The notes beneath the pieces are model-generated. The model worked only from the letters and a program-made list of their open reading frames with translations. It searched no databases and had not been told where the DNA came from. Below, one piece after another: positions 26,486-34,565 of a DNA stretch of 48,507 nt. Positions within the stretch are counted from its first letter, which is position 1; each line of letters opens with the position of its first letter. Made by a program: the position numbers and the translations under genes. Source of the DNA: Elusimicrobiota bacterium (GTDB lineage Bacteria; Elusimicrobiota; Elusimicrobia; UBA1565; UBA9628); NCBI GenBank assembly GCA_016212825.1, contig JACRDS010000094.1:1-48507 (forward strand), read 5' to 3'.

Positions 26486-27844
26486 ATGGTCCGCTTCCCG
26501 GTCTACGCCCTGGTCCTGGGCGTCTGTTGGGTCGCCTTCGCGGCGCTCGTCGGCCGGGCCCTGCGGGGGCAGCGGGGCTCGCGCGAGGACGGCCTCTGCG
26601 TCGCCGCGCTGTTCGCGGTCTCCCTCCTGGCGAGGTGCTGGCTCTCGGCCTGGGGCCCCGGAGACCTGCGCATCAGCATCGCCGACGCCGTCCTCTTCGC
26701 CCAGGAGCCGCGGTGGGGGCTGGCGCCGGCCGTCTTCCTGCGCCCCTTCGCCGCGTGGCTGCCGCGCCCGGACCTGGCCATCCAGTGCGTCAACCTGGTC
26801 CTCGGCAGCCTCGCGGCCTGCGCCGGCTACCTCGTGCTGAGGCGGTGGGAGTTCTCCCCGCTGACGTCCGCGGCCGCCGCGGGCGCGCTGGCGCTCCACC
26901 CGGTGCTGGTGGCCTTCTCGGCGGTGCTCGACCGACATCCCCTGACCGTCCTCGTCTTCATGCTCTCGTTCTTCTGCTACCTTCGCTACCTGGAGAGCCT
27001 GAGCGCGGCGAACCTCGCCGCGGCCTTGCTGGGAGTCTCGCTGGTGGTGCAGTCCCGCCCCGAAGGAGGAGGGGTCCTCGTGCTGTTCGGGGTCTGGACC
27101 CTGGCGGCGCCCATGCCGTGGAGGCGCCGGCTGGCGCTTTCGGGCCTGTGGACGCTCGCGGCCGCGGCCGCATGCCTCTATCTGGCCGGCTATCTCCCGG
27201 CCGATGCCGGCTACGCCGTGTTCGACAGCCGGCCTTTGACCTGGGCCAGGGTCGCCGGGTCCGCGGCCGGGATGATCCTCTGGGACCGGGACCTCACCCC
27301 CTGGGCCGTGGCGGCCGCCTGGGCGGCGGGCTGCCTCTGGGGCGCGCGCCATCGGCCCAGGCTCGCCGTCTTCGCCCTGGCCTCCGCGGCGCTGCTGCTG
27401 GCGGTGTGGAACCTGACGCAGGTGGCCAGCCACTACGCGGGTTGCGGCCTCCAGCTCGCCAGCTCGCGCTACCAGTTCCCGGCTCTGCTCGCCCTCCTGG
27501 CTGGCGTCGCCCTGGGCGTCGAGGCCCTGCGGGGCATCCGCGGCCGCCTTCCGCGCGCGGCGGCCTGCGCCGCGGCCCTGCTGGCGCTGGCGGCGTCGTC
27601 CCCGCGCTCCTACCGGATGGCGGCGGCGCCGACCTCCGTGGACCACGAGTACCATTTCCTCCGGAGCGCCCTGCGCGGGCTTCCCGCGGGAGCGGTCATC
27701 TACCGCCTCGAGGCCCCGGTCAACGACCTGGGCTTCCTGTCGCATCGGGAGGCGAGCGTCCTCTGGAGGAGGGGGGACCTCCGCTGGGTGGACGTGCGCG
27801 GCCGGACCATGCTTCCGGATTGCGCCGCCGCTTCGGCCTGCTAG
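26486..27844 (+). CDS. Polytopic membrane protein, glycosyltransferase-39-like, interrupted by an in-frame TAG
   Basis: 452 residues up to the first stop. About ten hydrophobic segments; an early loop with GDLRISIADAVLF, then ALHPVLVAFSAVLDRHPLT and QSRPEGGG. This pattern recalls membrane glycosyltransferases, though no family is certain. After about residue 390 the protein becomes soluble (EYHFLRSALRGLPAGAVIYRL). Translation stops at TAG 27842-27844, but the same frame stays open for another 80 codons with identical GC-rich codon use and overlaps the next start. The gene may therefore be a recent nonsense mutant, a readthrough gene, or carry a sequencing error. The ATG follows TATCAT by six bases. 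Confidence 0.7.
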   Translation: MVRFPVYALVLGVCWVAFAALVGRALRGQRGSREDGLCVAALFAVSLLARCWLSAWGPGDLRISIADAVLFAQEPRWGLAPAVFLRPFAAWLPRPDLAIQCVNLVLGSLAACAGYLVLRRWEFSPLTSAAAAGALALHPVLVAFSAVLDRHPLTVLVFMLSFFCYLRYLESLSAANLAAALLGVSLVVQSRPEGGGVLVLFGVWTLAAPMPWRRRLALSGLWTLAAAAACLYLAGYLPADAGYAVFDSRPLTWARVAGSAAGMILWDRDLTPWAVAAAWAAGCLWGARHRPRLAVFALASAALLLAVWNLTQVASHYAGCGLQLASSRYQFPALLALLAGVALGVEALRGIRGRLPRAAACAAALLALAASSPRSYRMAAAPTSVDHEYHFLRSALRGLPAGAVIYRLEAPVNDLGFLSHREASVLWRRGDLRWVDVRGRTMLPDCAAASAC

Positions 27845-28087
27845 TATTATCACGGCACGACCTGCGCGCCGCAGGTCGGGGTCCGCGGCGTCGCGCCGGA
27901 CGACTACGCGGCCTATCTGGGCGCCTGCGCCCGGCTGCGGCGGGAACTGCGGCCGGCGCTGGCCTCCGGGGCCGAGGTTCCGGCGCGCCGGTCCTCCTGG
28001 TACGACTTCGCGCAGCCGACGGTCTGGCTGGGGCTCTATAGGCTCCCGGGGCCCTCGCGGGCGCCGGGGAGGCATGCCGGTGGATAA
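27845..28087 (+). pseudogene. In-frame continuation of the membrane protein beyond the amber codon
   Basis: 80 sense codons follow the TAG without a shift in frame and end with TAA at 28085-28087, overlapping the next gene's ATG (28074) by 14 bases. The translated segment looks like real protein (starting YYHGTTCAPQVGV; later SSWYDFAQPTVWLGLYRLPG), has high GC at third codon positions, and has no start codon of its own. It is best read as the original C-terminus of the 26486 gene. Confidence 0.6.
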
Positions 28088-29759
28088 GCCCGGGCCGCGG
28101 CCGGCGCGCGCGAAGCTCAAGGCCCTGGGCCTGGGCGCGCTGTTCGCTCTGTCGGCCCTGGAACTCGGCCTGCGCGCGGCCGGGAGCATCGAGAACTTCC
28201 GCCGACGCGCCGACGGCTCCGCCGGCTCCGGGGGCCGCCGCACCACCATCCTCTGCTACGGCAATTCCTATACCCTGGGGATCGGGGCCGGGCCGGGCGA
28301 GGCCTACTGCGACCACCTGCGCAACCGCCTCTCCCGGGAATACGCCTCTTCCGGGCGGCTGTTCCAGGTCGTCAATCGCGGGGTGGGCAACAGCAACTCG
28401 ACCCAGATCCTGGAAAGGATCAGGGAGGATTCCGGACGGTTCGCGCCCGACCTGGTGCTCATCATGACCGGGGAGCCCAATGAGTGGAACTGCCTGGGCT
28501 ACGGGCGGTTCCTGGAGCGGCGGGGGCGCCGGCGGGGCTCCATCATGAGCCTGACCGGGTCCCGCCTCTACGACCTGGCCTATCATCTGGCGAGCTTCCG
28601 CCTCGGGACCATGCTCTTCCGGGATGTCGGCGCCAGGCTCGACGCGCGGCGGCATCCCCGGAGCCGGCTCTTCCCCGACACGCTCCTGGCCGACCGGCTG
28701 ACCCTGGGCTTCAAGTGGTTCGGGGTCCTCAACGACGAGCGCCCCGCGCGGTACGAGAAGCTCACCGCAGAAGAGCTGGCGGAGGCCGTGAGCGCCCTGG
28801 AAGACCTCGGCTCCCGGCCGGAGGGCCGCCTGCGCGGGGTCTACACCATCCTGGGAGAGCTCGCCCTGGGCCGCGGCCGCGACCCCGGGGCGGCCGCGGA
28901 CTGGTTCCGCAAGAGCCTGGCGGTGGACCCGGAGGCCTTCGACCTGGAGGTCTATTCCGCCGCGGGCCGCGGCCTTGCCGCTGCGGAGCTCGCCGAGGTC
29001 CTGCGGCTCGCCCGCCGGACCTATCCGGGCGACGCCGCGTACCAGGAACTCGCGCGGATCGTCTCTTCGCCGGGAGGGCTCGTGGACCCGGTCTCCCCTC
29101 ATCCGGGAAGGCTCCTGAAGTCCCTGGCTCTGGCCGCGCGCGCCTGCCCGGAGAACAACTCGGTCGTGATGAGGCTCGGCTCGATCTACCGCAGGCTGGG
29201 CCGCCAGGAGGACCTCCTGCGGCTGGCGCGCCAGACCGTCCGGCGCAACCCGTTCGGCACGCACGACATGCTCATGGCCCTGGAGTGGCTGGCGGGGTCG
29301 TCCGAAGACCCGTCGCTCCGGAAGTCCGCGGGAGAGGCCCTCCAGGAGTTCCGGTCGCGTTTCCCCCGCGACCTGGACCTGCTCCGGCACGTGGACGGCA
29401 CGTCGCTGGCGGCCTGGATCGAGTCCGATATCGACGAGATGGCGGCTTTCCTGGGCGCCCGGGGGACGAGGTTCCTGCTCCAGACCTATCCGCCGAGGCG
29501 GGACTCCTCCATCCGCCAGGCGGACGAGGTCATCCTGCGCCTGGCCAGGGCCCGGGGCTACCCGGTCTGCGACACCCGCGGCCAGTTCAACGCGCTGTTC
29601 GCGGCCGGGCTCGACCGGGAGAGCGTCTACAGCCAGGGCGGCGGGAAGACCGACCACCACCTCAACGGCCGGGGCTACAAGATTCTCGCGGATCTCCTGT
29701 TCGAGTCGCTGCGCCAGTCCGGCTTCCTGCCGGCGTCGGCCCGTCCGCCTGCGGACTAA
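28074..29759 (+). CDS. Membrane-anchored SGNH/GDSL-type hydrolase with a long helical insert
   Basis: Product of 561 residues. A single N-terminal hydrophobic segment (LKALGLGALFALSALELGL) should anchor it to the inner membrane. SGNH blocks: Ser in CYGNSYTLGIG, VNRGVGNSNST (block II), IMTGEPNEWN (block III with Gly/Asn), and the terminal Asp-His in DHHLNGRGYK. Between blocks III and V lie about 270 residues of helical, TPR-like sequence (WFRKSLAVDPEAF and similar). Such proteins often add or remove acyl groups on exported polysaccharide; that role is inferred. The ATG overlaps the extended frame of the preceding membrane protein. Confidence 0.8.
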   Translation: MPVDKPGPRPARAKLKALGLGALFALSALELGLRAAGSIENFRRRADGSAGSGGRRTTILCYGNSYTLGIGAGPGEAYCDHLRNRLSREYASSGRLFQVVNRGVGNSNSTQILERIREDSGRFAPDLVLIMTGEPNEWNCLGYGRFLERRGRRRGSIMSLTGSRLYDLAYHLASFRLGTMLFRDVGARLDARRHPRSRLFPDTLLADRLTLGFKWFGVLNDERPARYEKLTAEELAEAVSALEDLGSRPEGRLRGVYTILGELALGRGRDPGAAADWFRKSLAVDPEAFDLEVYSAAGRGLAAAELAEVLRLARRTYPGDAAYQELARIVSSPGGLVDPVSPHPGRLLKSLALAARACPENNSVVMRLGSIYRRLGRQEDLLRLARQTVRRNPFGTHDMLMALEWLAGSSEDPSLRKSAGEALQEFRSRFPRDLDLLRHVDGTSLAAWIESDIDEMAAFLGARGTRFLLQTYPPRRDSSIRQADEVILRLARARGYPVCDTRGQFNALFAAGLDRESVYSQGGGKTDHHLNGRGYKILADLLFESLRQSGFLPASARPPAD

Positions 29760-30196
29760 CGCACCAGCACGAGCAGGGCGTAGAGCGCGCCCTTCTTGTC
29801 GCCGTACCAGTCGATGGGGATGGCGCCCGCGACTCCCGGCTCGCCGAGGATCCCGGCCAGGCCCGCGCGCGCCCGGTCCTGGGCCGTGCTCACGCGCAGG
29901 GCCGGGTCCTTCACTTTCTCGACGAGGCCCGCGCCGAAGAAGTAGGTCTTGCCGTTGAAGGATTCGGACCAGGCGGCCTTGGGCGCGGCCCGGCTGACCT
30001 TCCTGGCCCAGCCCGGCTTCTTGCCCTGCTTGGCCCCGCGCAAGACGGCCCGCAGGACCGGCTCTCCCTTCGGGGTCTTCCAGCCGGACTGGGCCTGCTG
30101 GATGCGGCGGTCGGTCTCTTCGACCTTGACTTCCCAAGCCCCGGACAGAGCGGGGAAGACCAGGACGGCGCAGCAGAGGGGAAGATGGATTCTCAT
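29756..30196 (-). CDS. Small exported protein, possibly LPP20-like
   Basis: Product of 146 residues with a Sec signal peptide (LPLCCAVLVFPALSGA). The second half (YFFGAGLVEKVKDPALRVST, then AQDRARAGLAGIL) resembles the LPP20 family pattern of a short strand followed by an Ala/Arg-rich helix. I rate that similarity as weak. It is probably periplasmic; function unknown. TAGAAT ends six bases before the ATG. The stop overlaps the convergent SGNH gene by four bases. Confidence 0.7.
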   Translation of the reverse strand: MRIHLPLCCAVLVFPALSGAWEVKVEETDRRIQQAQSGWKTPKGEPVLRAVLRGAKQGKKPGWARKVSRAAPKAAWSESFNGKTYFFGAGLVEKVKDPALRVSTAQDRARAGLAGILGEPGVAGAIPIDWYGDKKGALYALLVLVR

Positions 30197-30202
30197 GAAT
30201 GT

Positions 30203-30244
30203 ATTCTATCGTAGTTTGACGCCCTTGGGCCAAACTGTTAGAAT
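30203..30244. promoter_or_regulatory. Divergent leaderless promoters, 30196 gene (-) and receiver gene (+)
   Basis: Plus strand: TTGACG (30216-30221), a 17-base spacer, TAGAAT (30239-30244), six bases, GTG. This is the clearest complete sigma-70-type promoter in the window. Minus strand: TAGAAT (30208-30203), six bases, ATG. Neither gene has a Shine-Dalgarno sequence. Confidence 0.75.
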
Positions 30245-30250
30245 CCTGCC

Positions 30251-30640
30251 GTGGCCCACATCATGATCGTCGACGACGAGCGCGACGTCGTGACTTTGGT
30301 CAAGTTCCTCCTGGAGCGCGACGGCCACATGGTCACCACCGCCTTCGACGGGGCCGACGCCCTGGCCAAGCTCGGCGTGGAGCCCGCCAACCCCGCGGCC
30401 CCGGTGCCCGATGTCATCGTGCTCGACGTCATGATGCCCATCCTCGACGGCTTCACGGTCAGCGCCCGCCTGGGCGGCGACGCGCGCACCAAGGGCATCC
30501 CCCTTATCATCCTGACCGCCAAGGGGGAGATGCGCGACCTCTTCCAGGTCTCCCAGAACGTCGCCAGCTACCTGGAGAAGCCCTTCGACCCCAAGACCCT
30601 GCGCGAGCGCATCGCCGCCATCCTCGCCAAGAAGCCATAG
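30251..30640 (+). CDS. CheY-like response regulator receiver, single domain (first copy)
   Basis: Product of 129 residues, receiver domain only. Acidic pocket DDE at residues 8-10, phospho-acceptor Asp59 in IVLDVMMPILDG, Thr in IILTAKGE and Lys in YLEKPFDPKTL are intact. A short insert (LGVEPANPAAPVPD) precedes the Asp strand. There is no output domain, so it acts by protein contacts; no histidine kinase is nearby. It begins with GTG at the end of a strong leaderless promoter. A paralogue follows after three bases, and lysS after that. Confidence 0.92.
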   Translation: MAHIMIVDDERDVVTLVKFLLERDGHMVTTAFDGADALAKLGVEPANPAAPVPDVIVLDVMMPILDGFTVSARLGGDARTKGIPLIILTAKGEMRDLFQVSQNVASYLEKPFDPKTLRERIAAILAKKP

Positions 30641-30643
30641 GCC

Positions 30644-31036
30644 GTGGGCAACATCCTCGTCGTAGACGACGAGCCCGAGATCGTCACCTTGCTGCGCTTC
30701 CTCCTGGAGAAGGAGGGGCATTCCGTCTCGGCCGCCACCAACGGCCAGGACGCCCTGCAATCTCTGGGCCTTGACCCTTTCGACCCGGCCGTCCGGCTCC
30801 CGGACCTCATGATCCTCGACATCATGATGCCGGTGATGGACGGGTTCACCCTCAACAGCCGCCTGCAGGACTTCCCGGGCGCCAAGGACCTGCCCGTCAT
30901 CGTGCTCACGGCCAAGGGCCAGAAGATGCGCGACCTTTTCCAGAGCTCGCCCAACGTGGCGGCCTACGTTCAGAAGCCTTTCGACCCCAGGATGCTCAAG
31001 GACCTCATCGCCGGCATCCTCTCCCGGAAGAAGTGA
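30644..31036 (+). CDS. CheY-like response regulator receiver, single domain (second copy)
   Basis: Product of 130 residues, a tandem duplicate of the preceding gene: same length, same insert (LGLDPFDPAVRLPD) and same C-terminal YVQKPFDPRMLKDLI. Asp59 (MILDIMMPVMDG), DDE, Thr and Lys are all present. The two copies are about half identical, an estimate by eye, so the duplication is old enough for separate partners. GTG start, three bases after the stop of the first copy; no clear Shine-Dalgarno sequence, so translational coupling is likely. Confidence 0.9.
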   Translation: MGNILVVDDEPEIVTLLRFLLEKEGHSVSAATNGQDALQSLGLDPFDPAVRLPDLMILDIMMPVMDGFTLNSRLQDFPGAKDLPVIVLTAKGQKMRDLFQSSPNVAAYVQKPFDPRMLKDLIAGILSRKK

Positions 31037-31040
31037 CCCC

Positions 31041-32633
31041 ATGACAGAACCGACCCCGCAGGACCGCTGCGCCGAAGCCGGCTCCCTCCAGGATATCCTC
31101 GCCTCCAAGCGCGCCAAGGTCGCGGAACTGCGCGGCCGCGGCATCGACCCCTATCCCCCGCGCGCGACGCGCACGCACATGTGCGGGGCGGCCGCGGCCC
31201 TGGCCCAGAAGCTCGAGCCCGGCACCAGCGGGACCGAGACCGTGGCCTGCGCGGCCCGCGTCACGGGCTGGCGCGACCAGGGCAAGGTCATCTTCGGGGA
31301 CCTGCAGGACCAGACCGGCCGCATCCAGGTCTACATCAAGAGCGGCGTCCTGCCGGCCGCGGACTTCGAGCTGGCCAAGAGGGACGTGCACGCGGGGGAC
31401 TTTCTGGCCGTGGCCGGGACCCTCATGCGCACCAAGCGCGGCGAGCCCTCCATCGCCGCCTCCTCCGTGGCCATGCTGGCCAAGGCCCTGCGGCCCATGC
31501 CGGAGAAGTGGCACGGCCTCAAGGACGTGGAGCTCCGCTACCGCCACCGCCATCTCGACCTCATCGCCAGCGAAGGTGTCCGCCGGAAGTTCGAGCAGCG
31601 CTCGCTGATCGTCTCCACCATCCGCCGGACCATGGAGGCACGCGGCTTCATGGAGGTGGAGACCCCGGTGCTCCTGGCCCAGGCCGGCGGCGCCTCGGCG
31701 CGGCCCTTCGTGACGCACCACAACGCCCTCAACGCCGACCTGGTCATGCGCATCGCCACCGAGCTCTACCTCAAACGCCTGGTCATCGGCGGCTTCGACA
31801 AGGTCTATGAGATCGGCCGCATCTTCCGCAACGAGGGCATCGACACCCGGCACAACCCCGAGTTCACCATGATGGAGGCCTACCAGGCCTACAGCGACTA
31901 CAACGGCATGGCCGAGCTCTTCGAGGCCCTGGTGGCCGAATGCGCCGAGGCCCTGAAGGTCTCCGAGGTCGTCTACGGGGAGCACAAGCTCTCGCTCAAG
32001 CCGCCCTTCCGGCGGCTCTACCTTCCCGAGCTCTGGAAGGACCGCTGCGGCGCGCCCCTCTCGGAGGTCCTCAAGGGCAAGGGCTTCAACCGGCCGCGCC
32101 TGCTGGCCCTGGCCGAGAAGCTGGGCGTCCCCGCCGGCGAGAAGACCCCGGGTGCCAAGGTCTTCGAACGCGTCTTCGACGCGAAGATCATGCCGCTGCT
32201 GGACCAGCTCACCTTCGTCTTCGACCATCCCACGGCCATCACCCCGCTGGCCAAGCTCAAGGCCGGCTCGGAGGGCCTGGTGGAGCGCTTCGAGTGCTTC
32301 GCCGCCGGCCAGGAGTACGCCAACGCCTACACCGAGCTCAACGACCCTGCGGACCAGCGTGAGCGGCTCGCCGAGCAGGCCCGCCAGCGCCAAGAGGAGG
32401 GTGATGAGGAGGCCGACGTCCTCGATGAGGATTTCGTGGAGGCCATGGAGTGCGGCATGCCGCCCATGGGCGGCATCGGCGTGGGCATCGACCGGCTGGT
32501 GATGCTCCTGACCGGGCAGCCCTCCATCCGAGACGTCATCCTTTTCCCCACCCTGAAGAAGGAAGAAGCGCCGCCCCCTCCGCGAGTGGAGAAAAGCCAC
32601 GCTCCGGGGACGACGCCCCCAGGGGCGTCGTGA
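31041..32633 (+). CDS. lysS: Lysyl-tRNA synthetase (class II)
   Basis: Product of 530 residues. An N-terminal OB-fold anticodon-binding domain (ACAARVTGWRDQGKVIFGDLQ) precedes the class II core: motif 1 around RGFMEVETPVLLAQAGGASA, motif 2 RIFRNEGIDTRHNPEFTMME, and motif 3 GGIGVGIDRLVMLLTG. It charges tRNA-Lys. After the normal end (ILFPTLKKEE) there is an extra 23-residue Pro-rich tail that runs into the lolC/E start. ATG start four bases after the second receiver gene. The operon context (receivers, lysS, lolCD) puts lysS before a lipoprotein-release transporter. Confidence 0.96.
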   Translation: MTEPTPQDRCAEAGSLQDILASKRAKVAELRGRGIDPYPPRATRTHMCGAAAALAQKLEPGTSGTETVACAARVTGWRDQGKVIFGDLQDQTGRIQVYIKSGVLPAADFELAKRDVHAGDFLAVAGTLMRTKRGEPSIAASSVAMLAKALRPMPEKWHGLKDVELRYRHRHLDLIASEGVRRKFEQRSLIVSTIRRTMEARGFMEVETPVLLAQAGGASARPFVTHHNALNADLVMRIATELYLKRLVIGGFDKVYEIGRIFRNEGIDTRHNPEFTMMEAYQAYSDYNGMAELFEALVAECAEALKVSEVVYGEHKLSLKPPFRRLYLPELWKDRCGAPLSEVLKGKGFNRPRLLALAEKLGVPAGEKTPGAKVFERVFDAKIMPLLDQLTFVFDHPTAITPLAKLKAGSEGLVERFECFAAGQEYANAYTELNDPADQRERLAEQARQRQEEGDEEADVLDEDFVEAMECGMPPMGGIGVGIDRLVMLLTGQPSIRDVILFPTLKKEEAPPPPRVEKSHAPGTTPPGAS

Positions 32634-33865
32634 GCTTCGAGCTGTTCATCGCCTGGCGCTACCTCAAGGCCGAGCGCAAAGGCCTCTTCGCCGTGGTCAC
32701 CACTTCCATCGGCGTGGCCGGGGTGATGGTCGGCGTCGCGGCTTTGATCACCACGCTCTCGGTCATGAACGGCTTCCAGACCGACATCCAGAAGAAGGTC
32801 ATCGGCGCCCAGGCCCACCTGACCGTCTACGGCGCGCATTCGGCCGCGGACCTGGACCGCGTCTCGGCCGCCCTGCGCGAGGACCCGGACGTGGCCGCCA
32901 CGGCCCCCTTCGTCATGGGCCAGGCCATCCTCACGGTCGGCGAGCGCACCATCGGCATGGTGCTCAAGGGGCTCGACCCGGAGCGCGAGTTCCAGGTCAA
33001 CAGCCTCTCCGCGTCCTTGAGCGAGGGCTCCTGGAAAGGCCTCAAGCCGGTCGAGGCCAAGGGCAAGCCCGCTCTGCCCGGCATCGTGCTCGGCGAGGAG
33101 CTGGCCCGTGCCATGGGCCTCTGGGTGGGGGCGCAGGTGGTCCTGGTTTCCCCCAAGAGCGTGGCCACCCCGCTGGGCATGATGCCCAAGATGCAGAAGT
33201 TCGAGGTCAAGGGCCTGCTGCACACCGGCTACTACGAGTACGACAGCACCACCGGCTATGCGGACCTGGACGCGGCCGCCAGGTTCTTCGGAGTCGAGGC
33301 CGGGGCCACGGGCGTGGGCGCACGGTTGGGCGAGCTGGGCCGGGCCCAGGCCGCGGCCCGCCGCCTGCAGACCAAGCTCGGCCCCGCGCATCCGGTGCGC
33401 ACCTACAGCGACATGAACCGCACCCTCTTCGCCGCGCTCAAGCTGGAGAAGGCGGTCATGTTCATCATCCTGACCCTCATCACCTTGGTCGCCTCGCTCA
33501 ACATCGCCTCGACTTTGATCCTGCGCAGCGTGGAGAAGACCAAGGACATCGGCCTGCTCAAGGCCATGGGCGCCACCCCGCGCCAGGTCCGCCGCATCTT
33601 CTGGATCGAGGGCTCCATCATCGGCGGGGCCGGCGTGGCCATGGGTCTGGCCCTGGGGCTGCTCCTCTGCTGGATCATCTGGCGCTACCCCATCGTGGAA
33701 CTGCCCGGGGACATCTACTACCTCTCCCGCGTGCCCGTGGCCGTGGAGCTCTCCGACGTCCTGGTCGTGATGGCCATGGGCGTGCTGCTCTCCCTGCTGG
33801 CCACGGTCTACCCTGCTTTCCGCGCGGCCAAGGTCAACCCGGTGGAGGCCATCCACTATGGCTGA
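32630..33865 (+). CDS. lolC: Lipoprotein-releasing ABC transporter permease (LolC/LolE)
   Basis: Product of 411 residues, typical for LolC/LolE. Four membrane segments: one N-terminal (TTSIGVAGVMVGVAALITTL) and three C-terminal (MFIILTLITLVASLNIASTL; GSIIGGAGVAMGLALGLLLC; LVVMAMGVLLSLLATVYPAF). A large periplasmic domain lies between the first and second. The family motif near the end, YPAFRAAKVNPVEAIHYG, is intact. With LolD it extracts lipoproteins from the inner membrane. A single permease gene suggests a homodimeric LolF-type transporter; this is inferred. The GTG overlaps the lysS stop as GTGA. Confidence 0.93.
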   Translation: MSFELFIAWRYLKAERKGLFAVVTTSIGVAGVMVGVAALITTLSVMNGFQTDIQKKVIGAQAHLTVYGAHSAADLDRVSAALREDPDVAATAPFVMGQAILTVGERTIGMVLKGLDPEREFQVNSLSASLSEGSWKGLKPVEAKGKPALPGIVLGEELARAMGLWVGAQVVLVSPKSVATPLGMMPKMQKFEVKGLLHTGYYEYDSTTGYADLDAAARFFGVEAGATGVGARLGELGRAQAAARRLQTKLGPAHPVRTYSDMNRTLFAALKLEKAVMFIILTLITLVASLNIASTLILRSVEKTKDIGLLKAMGATPRQVRRIFWIEGSIIGGAGVAMGLALGLLLCWIIWRYPIVELPGDIYYLSRVPVAVELSDVLVVMAMGVLLSLLATVYPAFRAAKVNPVEAIHYG

Positions 33866-34565
33866 GCTGGCCCTGGAGGCGCGCGGCCTGCGCAAGGCCT
33901 ACGGTTCGGGCGAGGCGGCGGTGAGCGTGCTCAAGGGGCTCGACCTCGCGGTGGCGGCCGGGGAGTTCGCGGCCGTGCTGGGCCCCAGCGGCTGCGGCAA
34001 GTCCACGTTGCTAAACGTCCTGGGGCTCATGGACGTGCCGGACGCGGGCGAGGTCAGCTTCCGGGGCCGGCCCACCTCCAAGATGGGGGAGGAGGAGCGT
34101 TCCTGGCTGCGCAACGAGGCGCTGGGCTTCATCTTCCAGTTCGACTCTTTGCTGCCGGAGTTCACCATCCTGGAGAACGTGCTCATGCCCGCGCGCGTGG
34201 CCATGGCCGCCGGACGCAGCCGCGAGTCTCTGGCCGGGGCGCGGGAGCGCGCTCTGGCCCTGCTGCGCGGGCTGGGCCTGGAGCGCCTGCGCGACCGCTT
34301 CCCGGCGCAGACCTCGGGGGGGGAGCGCCAGCGCGCCGCGTTGTGCCGGGCGCTGATCAATCGGCCGGCCGTGCTGCTGGCCGACGAGCCCACCGGAAAC
34401 CTAGACCGCCCCAACGGCGAGCGGGTGTTCCAGGACCTCAAGGACCTGGCGCGCGAACACGGCACGGCGGTGGTCATGGTGACGCACAACGAGGCGGCCT
34501 GCCGCTGGGCCGGCCGCACCGTGCGCATGAGCGACGGCCTCATCTCCGAGGGGGCGCCGGCGTGA
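33858..34565 (+). CDS. lolD: Lipoprotein-releasing ABC transporter ATP-binding protein
   Basis: Product of 235 residues. ABC ATPase motifs: Walker A GPSGCGKSTL, Q-loop FIFQFDSLLPEFTILENV (LolD/MacB-like), signature TSGGERQRAALCRAL, Walker B VLLADEPTGNLD and the switch His in VMVTHNEAA. It energises the permease encoded just upstream, with which it overlaps by eight bases, and it overlaps the following aminotransferase gene by four (GTGA). The start is fixed by the overlap and by N-terminal alignment with the family. Confidence 0.95.
   Translation: MAELALEARGLRKAYGSGEAAVSVLKGLDLAVAAGEFAAVLGPSGCGKSTLLNVLGLMDVPDAGEVSFRGRPTSKMGEEERSWLRNEALGFIFQFDSLLPEFTILENVLMPARVAMAAGRSRESLAGARERALALLRGLGLERLRDRFPAQTSGGERQRAALCRALINRPAVLLADEPTGNLDRPNGERVFQDLKDLAREHGTAVVMVTHNEAACRWAGRTVRMSDGLISEGAPA

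Noticed and set aside
25303..28041. A 912-codon plus-strand frame running through two membrane-protein genes
   Set aside because: The translation is low-complexity Arg/Gly/Pro/Gln without motifs. The antisense and alternative-frame genes have signal, membrane and promoter features.
27845..28087. A separate small gene between the membrane protein and the SGNH hydrolase
   Set aside because: There is no start codon or ribosome site of its own, and the frame is continuous with the upstream gene apart from the TAG.
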